Source of the DNA: Deinococcus arboris
GTDB taxonomy: Bacteria; Deinococcota; Deinococci; Deinococcales; Deinococcaceae
Direction of reading: 5' to 3'
NCBI RefSeq assembly: GCF_009755355.1
Contig: NZ_WQLB01000066.1
Location: 1-5,973, forward strand
Length of the DNA: 5,973 nucleotides
Under the pieces are notes generated by a model. That model saw nothing but the letters and a program-made list of their open reading frames with translations, was not told the DNA's origin and did no database searches. This document shows positions 1 to 4,913 of the stretch, in pieces; positions within the stretch are counted from its first letter, which is position 1, and each line of letters begins with the position of its first letter. A program made the translations under genes and the position numbers.

Positions 1-144
1 TAAGCCTGCAGGACCTGGTGCTTGTGGCCCAGCTGTTGAAGGTCAGGGTCTGGGGGTCTGGTCCGTGCCCTGGCGCTTCACGGACTGGTTCAGCGTTAGG
101 ATGTCTGACCTGCCATTCCCGAATGCTCTGGTCAATGCCCAGTG
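1..144. other. Non-coding flank, no gene seen
   Basis: GC-rich DNA outside the left copy of the 42-bp repeat. Reading frames are open by chance but carry no recognisable protein. The only structure seen is a 7-bp inverted repeat, GTCCGTG at 61-67 and CACGGAC at 79-85, with an 11-nt loop. It could be the edge of a gene or element that lies mostly outside the window. Confidence 0.4.
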
Positions 145-186
145 CGCGCACCGAGCTTATTTGCCTTCATACACCAGTCAGAATGC
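145..186 (+). repeat. 42-bp terminal inverted repeat, left copy
   Basis: It begins CGCGCACCGAGCTTATTT and ends CCAGTCAGAATGC, and is an exact reverse complement of 1832-1873. The bases just outside (g144, g187) no longer match the other copy. The outer edge overlaps a 10-bp palindrome, GTGCGCGCAC at 142-151, which is absent from the right copy. I do not recognise the sequence as the end of a named insertion sequence. Confidence 0.9.
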
Positions 187-240
187 GATATCTGAATCCT
201 TGTCTTGGTCCGTGGCATTGGTCTTCAGACCCCTACAGAC

Positions 241-276
241 TCGAATTGAATCGTTCACAGGAACGATTCAATTCGA
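241..276. repeat. Perfect 16-bp stem-loop with ACAG loop
   Basis: The arm TCGAATTGAATCGTTC (241-256) and its exact reverse complement (261-276) are separated by ACAG. A perfect 16-bp dyad with a 4-nt loop is far beyond chance. No T-tract follows on either strand, so it is not a textbook intrinsic terminator. It lies about 240 bp beyond the stop codon of the minus-strand gene ending at 519. Possible roles are a protein-binding dyad, a folded single-strand signal of a mobile element, or an RNA stem in a 3' region. Confidence 0.85.
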
Positions 277-300
277 TCCAGGAGAAGAACCACGGCGTAT

Positions 301-322
301 GTGCAACCCAACCGGGTTGCAC
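301..322. repeat. Perfect 9-bp stem-loop with AACC loop
   Basis: GTGCAACCC (301-309) pairs exactly with GGGTTGCAC (314-322) across AACC. A related partial copy, CCCGTTGCACCCC, follows at about 345-357 and could compete for the left arm. It is the second member of a chain of hairpins with 4-5 nt loops. Confidence 0.8.
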
Positions 323-360
323 ACGCCAGAAACGGCAGTCCGTACCCGTTGCACCCCTCC

Positions 361-427
361 TGTGCCTCAGGGGCACATCCAGCATGGCCTTCAAGGGACA
401 CCTTGAGACCAGCGGAGGGTTTCCGCT
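361..427. repeat. Three adjacent short stem-loops
   Basis: Three perfect 6-bp stems stand nearly end to end. They are TGTGCC/GGCACA (361-366 and 372-377), TCAAGG/CCTTGA (391-396 and 401-406, loop GACA) and AGCGGA/TCCGCT (411-416 and 422-427). CCTTGAG (401-407) can also pair imperfectly with CTCAGG (433-438) and enclose the last hairpin, so alternative folds exist. With the two larger hairpins upstream this makes five stem-loops in 187 bp. It could be a Deinococcus-type small noncoding repeat or an unannotated structured RNA; neither is proven from one copy. Confidence 0.6.
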
Positions 428-518
428 CTAAGCTCAGGCCAGTGCATAAGCATGGAGCAGACGGACGTTGCGGTGCAGACACCAGCAGGCTGCCGCCGTG
501 AACCGTATGCCCTCTAGC

Positions 519-1376
519 TTACCGGGTCGGTACCCAATCGAAGGTCAGCTGGTCTTCAACCACGCCAATGAGCGTAAACCCATCTTTGACAGGTGAGGCA
601 CCGCAGAGCGCTGCCCACGCGGCCACCGCTGGCTGGGGAGCCATGGCATAGACCGCATGCACGCTGTCGCACATCCTCATCATGTACGCGTCGTACTCAG
701 CCTCAAACTCCGGCATTAGGAAAGGCAAGGCCAGACGGGGCGTGGAACCGTCAACCCGAGCCCGGAAAAATGAATTGGGAATCTCCTGCCGGAACCAAAA
801 TTCCGCACCTTCAAATGTCCGGATCTCCTGCTCCTGGGGAAATCCTGTAAGTTGCCGGCGATTGACCACCGTGTAAAAGTTGTGATGGTCCATCGTGCCA
901 AATTCTAAATTATGCCTTTCTCCCATGACCTGGGCCAGGCCTCGCTGCAACGCGGCACTGACCCATGGCCTGGGATCAGCAATCACAGTGCTTTGACCCT
1001 GTTCTACCAGGGCCCACAGCGCTTCTTCACCGGTACCGAGGTGCTGCCAGAGCCCCAGGTTGTAAGCCACCAACATCTCCTGGGCAAAGGCGGCTGCATC
1101 CGCTGGCATCAGGTGGCCTGACACGCCACTCTGCCGGCAGACATGGGCAAGGGCTTGCTCAGCACGCGTGAGAAAGGCCTGGCCGCGAATCGTCTCCGTC
1201 AGCGTGGGCTCGTCGCCAGCCTCCAGTTCGTGATGGGCTGTCCGGTGGTCCCGGTAGCCGAGCAGCTGAGCGGCAGCGTTCAGGGCCGTCGTGCGCTGAG
1301 TGCTGGTCTTGAGAAAGCGGGGCGCATAAACCTGAACCGCCGTGGCGAGGGTGGCGTGCATTTTGAGCGTCAACAT
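519..1376 (-). CDS. Hypothetical protein, 285 residues
   Basis: I do not recognise this protein. The frame stays open to an ATG at 1469 (316 residues), but I prefer the ATG at 1376. It is preceded by AGGGGAG (1387-1381) at 4-nt spacing, and an inverted repeat lies just upstream. The N-terminus is helical, and residues 31-51 (ALNAAAQLLGYRDHRTAHHE) resemble the short motif before the core of some 'glyoxalase-related' bacterial proteins; this is a weak inference. The middle and C-terminus are rich in Trp, Phe and His, for example TMDHHNFYTV near 161-170 and AEFWFRQEIP near 191-200. No signal peptide or membrane segment is seen. It is GC-rich like 3237-4805 and is the only gene inside the 42-bp inverted repeats, so it may be a passenger gene. 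Existence of the gene is likely; its function is unknown. Confidence 0.75.
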   Translation of the reverse strand: MLTLKMHATLATAVQVYAPRFLKTSTQRTTALNAAAQLLGYRDHRTAHHELEAGDEPTLTETIRGQAFLTRAEQALAHVCRQSGVSGHLMPADAAAFAQEMLVAYNLGLWQHLGTGEEALWALVEQGQSTVIADPRPWVSAALQRGLAQVMGERHNLEFGTMDHHNFYTVVNRRQLTGFPQEQEIRTFEGAEFWFRQEIPNSFFRARVDGSTPRLALPFLMPEFEAEYDAYMMRMCDSVHAVYAMAPQPAVAAWAALCGASPVKDGFTLIGVVEDQLTFDWVPTR

Positions 1377-1380
1377 GGGT

Positions 1381-1387
1381 CTCCCCT
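1381..1387 (-). promoter_or_regulatory. Ribosome binding site deciding the start at 1376
   Basis: On the minus strand AGGGGAG lies 4 nt before the ATG at 1376-1374. No comparable purine-rich box precedes the upstream in-frame ATG at 1469, so this site favours the 285-residue product over the 316-residue one. Confidence 0.6.
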
Positions 1388-1390
1388 GTC

Positions 1391-1422
1391 GAGCGTGCCA
1401 CGCCGGCATTGGTTGCACGCTC
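1391..1422. promoter_or_regulatory. 8-bp inverted repeat in the leader of the 285-residue gene
   Basis: GAGCGTGC (1391-1398) and GCACGCTC (1415-1422) are exact inverted repeats separated by 16 bp, with a GCCGGC palindrome in the middle. The site lies directly upstream of the ribosome binding site. The half-site spacing (24 bp centre to centre) suits a dimeric repressor, and it could also fold as a leader hairpin. If this is an operator or leader, the ATG at 1469 cannot be the real start. Confidence 0.4.
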
Positions 1423-1831
1423 ATGTGAGGTGAGACGTGTTGACGATGGGTGTGCGGTCTGCGCTGCAATCCTGTTCGGCCCCGGCGTGAGGCGGAGGAT
1501 GAGGTTCCACCTGCACTGTATCAGGCAACGCGTGCCTACGTGAAGCCCAGGTCAGCAGGGGTGACCAGGCGTCATCAGGACTGTCAACCGGAGCGCGGGG
1601 CAGAAGGTCAGGGCCTCCGGAGGGTTGCCCGGCGAACGCGTATGCTGGTGCGCGTACTAAGCCTAGCTGTGTTTATAAACTGATCAGACTGCCACAGTTT
1701 TCCAACTGACTGAGGGACTAAAAGATGAAGAACGCAGTGGAGGCGAAGTGCGTCAGACAGCTCAAAAGCGTGGCCTGAATCAACCAAAGCTTTGCTTGAC
1801 CTAGGCATGCACATCCATGGGCCGACCTGTT
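1423..1831. other. Intergenic stretch without a recognisable gene
   Basis: About 400 bp with only short frames on both strands (the longest is about 90 codons), none preceded by a good ribosome binding site or resembling a known protein. Small palindromes are present, such as CCTCCGGAGG at 1614-1623 and AGGCA/TGCCT at 1523-1537. The part from about 1660 to 1800 is AT-richer than the rest and could be decayed mobile-element DNA, but no transposase motif can be read in it. Confidence 0.4.
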
Positions 1832-1873
1832 GCATTCTGACTGGTGTATGAAGGCAAATAAGCTCGGTGCGCG
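1832..1873 (-). repeat. 42-bp terminal inverted repeat, right copy
   Basis: An exact reverse complement of 145-186, starting GCATTCTGACTGG on the plus strand and ending AGCTCGGTGCGCG. The match ends at t1831 and t1874. Perfect identity over 42 bp means recent duplication or functional constraint on the ends. Confidence 0.9.
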
Positions 1874-1906
1874 TAATCTGACTCAATTTTGATGACAGAT
1901 AGCGTC

Positions 1907-1918
1907 ACTGCGCGCAGT
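1907..1918. repeat. 12-bp palindrome ACTGCGCGCAGT
   Basis: A perfect palindrome 33 bp outside the right inverted repeat. It resembles the GTGCGCGCAC palindrome at 142-151, which overlaps the outer edge of the left copy. It could be a binding site for a regulator or recombinase, or simply GC-rich coincidence. Confidence 0.35.
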
Positions 1919-1949
1919 AGAAAGAGGCATGTGGCGCAAGGGGAAATGG

Positions 1950-1984
1950 TCTAGTCTGTCTATTAACACTCGTTATTCTAGTCT
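1950..1984. promoter_or_regulatory. Direct repeats TCTAGTCT upstream of the HEPN gene
   Basis: TCTAGTCT occurs at 1950-1957 and again at 1977-1984, 27 bp apart start to start, in an AT-rich segment where the promoter of the gene at 2082 would be expected. A possible -10 box (TATTCT, 1974-1979) abuts the second copy, but no convincing -35 was found. The repeats could be operator half-sites. Confidence 0.3.
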
Positions 1985-2025
1985 AAGCAAATACGCCTAT
2001 TCCGTTTTTTAGCCCCCTGCCTGAT

Positions 2026-2066
2026 GTGCCGATATTCAGCCGGCACCAATCGGCAGATAATGGCAC
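2026..2066 (+). promoter_or_regulatory. Alternative stem-loops in the leader of the HEPN gene
   Basis: GTGCCG (2026-2031) can pair with CGGCAC (2041-2046). The overlapping TGCCGAT (2027-2033) can instead pair with ATCGGCA (2049-2055). A further GGCAC at 2062-2066 could also take the left arm. These mutually exclusive pairings end just before the ribosome binding site AAGGAG (2068-2073). The layout is compatible with translational control; direct proof would need RNA data. Confidence 0.35.
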
Positions 2067-2081
2067 TAAGGAGTACACAAC

Positions 2082-3167
2082 ATGCGTCAGCGCTTCTTCA
2101 TTCACGATTTCATCCGCCAGCTTGAACAAAGAAGACGATTCTTTGAGCCCCCATTCCTGCCCGTCCACTCAGTCTTCCCATCAACTCAAGACACTCTTTC
2201 ACGCATGCTGGGCATGCAAACACCACTCAGCACTTTCCATAAGAAAAGTATATCTGGACTCTTATCGACGCACCCTCCTTATTGGATACCGCCCAAACAT
2301 AAACCACTCCAAATAGATTTCACTACACTTAATGGATTTCTGCGAACCGAAAATTATCTTACCGCCCGCATCCAGTGGCTCAGCACATTCACACCGTACG
2401 CAAGCCATTTCATCGATCACACGATACTACAGCTGGAAATTGCTAGAGAAAGGCAACGGCAACAAGAAAAAGAGCGAGATAGAGAACTCAACAAAGTAAC
2501 GAAGTTTGTCGTTGACATTTTTAAAGAAAGAGGATGGCACATCCTCCCAGTCCTTTACTTCTCAGATTTTCTACTCCCTATCATACTCTTAGACGACCTC
2601 AAAGAAGGTTGGGAAGTTGCAGAGCAGACCGCTATTAAATATATGAAGGCGGCACAAAATGATCTCCTCGATTATGTAAAAGATAAGTTGACGGGTATTG
2701 GCTTAGAGGATAACATTGCTGCTCAACGACTCGGTTCAATTCAAAGACAGTTCAACCTTGCCTGTGAAGGAGAGAATGTTGATAATGTGGCCTCATTCAT
2801 GGTCGCCGAGGCCGAAGGAATTTATACCGACTTTACAGCACGCTTAGGCCTGGGAACCGGATATTTTTACACTCGGGAAACTCAAAAGCAAGAGGAAAGA
2901 AAGCAAGTTCTGAAGAAGTGGCACGAAAAACTCATTGACAGTGAAGACTTTTACGGTGAAGAGTTTACTCGCCGACACTACAAGATTTTTTCAAAAACAA
3001 GAGAAAAGGTGATTCCGAAACGGAATGAAATTCAGCATGGCTCACTGAACTACCGAACTCAAGCCGATGCATTCTGGGCAACTACATTTCTGATTCTCAC
3101 TCTCGAGTACGTCAACGGCATTTCGCGAATTGTTGAAAGCGAAGAAGACACTTCTCTTCACCAGTGA
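2082..3167 (+). CDS. HEPN-like protein, predicted ribonuclease
   Basis: A 361-residue protein, probably cytoplasmic. The decisive feature is R314-N-E-I-Q-H319-G near the C-terminus, the R-x4-H catalytic signature of HEPN domains. A hydrophobic helix follows (residues 329-350), as in HEPN proteins where R and H line the RNA-cleaving site of a dimer. The rest is helical: a charged, coiled-coil-like segment at about 117-140 (ERQRQQEKERDRELNK) and a hydrophobic stretch at 153-170. HEPN RNases commonly act in abortive infection and toxin-antitoxin systems. The start is well supported by AAGGAG (2068-2073) 8 nt before the ATG. The gene is much AT-richer than those on either side, suggesting transfer. 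No antitoxin gene is adjacent on the same strand. The gene and motif are clear; RNase activity and a defence role are inferred from family knowledge. Confidence 0.88.
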   Translation: MRQRFFIHDFIRQLEQRRRFFEPPFLPVHSVFPSTQDTLSRMLGMQTPLSTFHKKSISGLLSTHPPYWIPPKHKPLQIDFTTLNGFLRTENYLTARIQWLSTFTPYASHFIDHTILQLEIARERQRQQEKERDRELNKVTKFVVDIFKERGWHILPVLYFSDFLLPIILLDDLKEGWEVAEQTAIKYMKAAQNDLLDYVKDKLTGIGLEDNIAAQRLGSIQRQFNLACEGENVDNVASFMVAEAEGIYTDFTARLGLGTGYFYTRETQKQEERKQVLKKWHEKLIDSEDFYGEEFTRRHYKIFSKTREKVIPKRNEIQHGSLNYRTQADAFWATTFLILTLEYVNGISRIVESEEDTSLHQ

Positions 3168-3196
3168 CTCGCTTTAAAGGCCACATCCATACCAAC

Positions 3197-3228
3197 AGCC
3201 GTCCCAATGCACGCGCACTGGGGCGGCT
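3197..3228. terminator. Hairpin between convergent genes, probable bidirectional terminator
   Basis: AGCCGTCCCA (3197-3206) pairs with TGGGGCGGCT (3219-3228): ten pairs, one of them G-U. Three more pairs, TGC/GCA, form within the loop. It lies in the 69-bp gap between the stop codons of the plus-strand HEPN gene (3167) and the minus-strand AlbA_2 gene (3237), the usual place for a shared terminator. No clear T-tract follows on either strand, so termination is inferred from stem strength and position. Confidence 0.55.
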
Positions 3229-3236
3229 CATGCCAT

Positions 3237-4805
3237 TCAGCCAGAAGCAGGCGACGGCAAGCCTTGATAAGCCTTAAGTCCCGAGACTTGATAGGGCCAG
3301 TGCGCATCTGCGACAAACTCGTCAAATGCGGCAAGCACCCCCTGCAAGGGTTCCGCCCGCATCGTTGACCAGCTCTCCTGAATAATAAACAGTGCCGCTT
3401 GCAAGGTTTCCTGCGCGACCGGCGAGTGAGTCCACGCGCCATCCACATACGGCACCTGTGATACCCGCGTGCGCGCCTGCATCACATAAGCCAGCAGCAG
3501 CAGCACCTCCGCCTGCCGCGTCAACCTCGACTTGATGGTCGCGGGCAGATAGGCCCCCAGCCAATCCGCCTGGTGAAACAGTTCGCGAGCGCGCTCCGCT
3601 GTGGCCACGACAGGGTGGCGTCGGTCAAAGGTCAAAGTCAACGCGTCCAAGTGCGGACGCAGCCCAATACTCTCAATGAGATCCCAGTGACCTGGCCGAC
3701 CCGTCGGATACGTAATTCGCTGACGGTGCGTGAGCAGCAAGCCCAGGACCGTCAGGTCTGGCACAGGCAAAGCCGCAGCACAGGCACCAAAACACAGCAG
3801 ATAGCCTGGATAGGCGCGCAAGGCCCCATACGTCAAACCCGAGAGCCCAACAACCGTGTGCGACGTAAACGCCACCGCCTGCGCAATCTCCTGAACCGCC
3901 ACCTGTACACGGTCTGTCGGGTCGGCGTCGTGCATGATGACCGCCACCAATTCCACCAGGGGACGCACCACGGCCTCTTGCCCCTCCATGGCCGCCTGAA
4001 CCTGCGCCTGGACATCAGGATGCACTTCATACGCCTGTTGGGTGGTCAGCCGGTCCAGCTGAAAGTGTGGCAAGCCCTGCCAGCGATCCACGGCAGCAGA
4101 ATGGGCCTGGAGATAGTGGCCGATGTCGCGGCGAACCATCCGAAGCAGTGTGCGTTCTGGGGTGGCGAAACCGAAGTGAACGGCCTGGATAGAGGTCTGT
4201 GGCTGAAGGACAGCGCTGCCAGGCGATTGAGCCGCTGTTTGCGCCGCCTGGCGCTGCTCCACCAACGCCGATTCCAGAGCCACGACATGGTCTTGTAGGG
4301 TCCGTTCCGTCTGGCTCCACTGCGCAGCCAGTTCCTCAGTGGTCGGCCGGACCGACGAGGTTCCATGCCGAATCCAGAAGCCATACTCGTGTTCATTCTC
4401 ACGGTGGAGTTGCCGCCAAGGCCAGCCCAGACAAGGCATTTCAACAAAATGCAGGGTCTTGTCGTCCTGCTTCAGTTCGTGCACCCGGATAGACAGCCGA
4501 AAGTCGACATTATCGCGCAGCAGGTTATTCAACTGCACTTCGCGTTTGTCTGCACTCGGGATCTTTTTCGGATCGTCTGCACGGAGCCCAATGACTTCAC
4601 GGGTGTTACTGATGCCGATAAAGAGATAAGCGCGGCCACCAGGGGTTTCACGAGGCAGATTGCTGAGGGCCACCAGGTGGCGCAGGAGCTTGACATGATC
4701 GGGGGCTTGTTCTTTGAAGTCGTAGTGTGAGGCTTCCCGGTCGGAAGCTAGCGCCTCAGCGAGCAAGGCGTGGAGATCAATGGCGCCATCGGTGCCCAGG
4801 GTCAT
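3237..4805 (-). CDS. Schlafen AlbA_2 domain protein with novel C-terminus
   Basis: A 522-residue protein. Residues about 10-162 match the AlbA_2 (Schlafen-type, PF04326) fold: E24-x4-D29-F-K31 early on, then AYLFIGISN (59-67), then FWIRHGTSSVRPTTEEL (143-159). This domain is found in bacterial putative DNA/RNA-binding regulators and in Schlafen proteins, where related domains cleave RNA. A probable coiled coil follows (about 164-195). The remaining 320 or so residues are mostly helical, with hydrophobic stretches near 311-360 and 432-442, and I cannot assign them to a family. The usual C-terminal ATPase-like or HTH modules of AlbA_2 proteins are not evident. The ATG at 4805 has no good Shine-Dalgarno box, but a promoter lies just upstream, so the message is probably leaderless. 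Composition is GC-rich, unlike both neighbours. The AlbA_2 call is firm; its biochemical role is open. Confidence 0.9.
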   Translation of the reverse strand: MTLGTDGAIDLHALLAEALASDREASHYDFKEQAPDHVKLLRHLVALSNLPRETPGGRAYLFIGISNTREVIGLRADDPKKIPSADKREVQLNNLLRDNVDFRLSIRVHELKQDDKTLHFVEMPCLGWPWRQLHRENEHEYGFWIRHGTSSVRPTTEELAAQWSQTERTLQDHVVALESALVEQRQAAQTAAQSPGSAVLQPQTSIQAVHFGFATPERTLLRMVRRDIGHYLQAHSAAVDRWQGLPHFQLDRLTTQQAYEVHPDVQAQVQAAMEGQEAVVRPLVELVAVIMHDADPTDRVQVAVQEIAQAVAFTSHTVVGLSGLTYGALRAYPGYLLCFGACAAALPVPDLTVLGLLLTHRQRITYPTGRPGHWDLIESIGLRPHLDALTLTFDRRHPVVATAERARELFHQADWLGAYLPATIKSRLTRQAEVLLLLAYVMQARTRVSQVPYVDGAWTHSPVAQETLQAALFIIQESWSTMRAEPLQGVLAAFDEFVADAHWPYQVSGLKAYQGLPSPASG

Positions 4806-4813
4806 GGAGCACC

Positions 4814-4842
4814 AGCATAAGAGGTGCAGCTCATTCTGTCAG
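4814..4842 (-). promoter_or_regulatory. Leaderless-type promoter of the AlbA_2 gene
   Basis: On the minus strand a -35 box CTGACA (4842-4837) and a -10 box TATGCT (4819-4814) are separated by 17 nt. The -10 box ends 8 nt before the ATG at 4805, so transcription would begin at or next to the start codon. This explains the lack of a ribosome binding site and fits the leaderless genes common in Deinococcus. It also implies transcription independent of the nuclease gene upstream. Confidence 0.6.
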
Positions 4843-4870
4843 GCGGTATCAGGTCAGAGGCAAACCGCCT
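4841..4870. promoter_or_regulatory. 7-bp inverted repeat abutting the -35 box
   Basis: AGGCGGT (4841-4847) and ACCGCCT (4864-4870) are exact inverted repeats 16 bp apart. The left arm overlaps the -35 box of the AlbA_2 promoter by two bases. It may be an operator, or it may form the 3' hairpin of the nuclease transcript, whose stop codon is at 4914; there is no T-tract to favour termination. Confidence 0.35.
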
Positions 4871-4913
4871 TGATTCAAATCGCTTGGCTTCCATCACCTT
4901 CTCGTTTTTGCAC

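Larger units (their letters stand above)
145..1873. mobile_element. Putative transposase-less cassette bounded by 42-bp inverted repeats
   Basis: The interval is bounded by a perfect 42-bp inverted repeat and holds a cluster of stem-loops plus one minus-strand gene. No transposase, integrase or recombinase reading frame is visible inside, so if it moves it must be mobilised in trans, as for MITE-like or mobile insertion cassettes. Homology stops abruptly at both edges of each repeat copy, which is what true element ends would show. Against this, no target-site duplication is apparent: the flanks read CCCAGTG on the left and TAATCTG on the right. The alternative is two end fragments of an otherwise lost insertion sequence in opposite orientation, or an inversion between two copies. 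The repeat arrangement is directly visible; mobility is inference. Confidence 0.4.

Noticed and set aside
241..276. 16-bp hairpin as a classic intrinsic terminator
   Set aside because: No T-tract follows on either strand, and it is about 240 bp beyond the nearest stop codon.
241..427. Hairpin cluster as a CRISPR array or a tRNA
   Set aside because: There are no regularly spaced direct repeats with unique spacers, and the stems do not form a cloverleaf.
18..431. Plus-strand frame of 137 codons at the left edge
   Set aside because: It runs through the 42-bp repeat and the hairpin cluster, has no ribosome binding site and gives a low-complexity, Cys- and Pro-rich peptide. It is chance openness.
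1377..1469. Upstream start for the orphan gene, giving 316 residues
   Set aside because: No Shine-Dalgarno box precedes the ATG at 1469, the extra residues are His/Arg/Pro-rich, and the stretch overlaps an inverted repeat and the ribosome binding site for the ATG at 1376. It stays a possible alternative.
1608..1886. Minus-strand frame of 92 codons reading through the right repeat
   Set aside because: No ribosome binding site and no similarity to a transposase end. It shares a peptide with the left edge only because both read the 42-bp repeat.
3573..4298. Long plus-strand frame (241 codons) opposite the AlbA_2 gene
   Set aside because: It is an antisense shadow in GC-rich coding DNA. The peptide is rich in Arg, Gln and His with no domain, while the minus-strand frame has clear AlbA_2 motifs.
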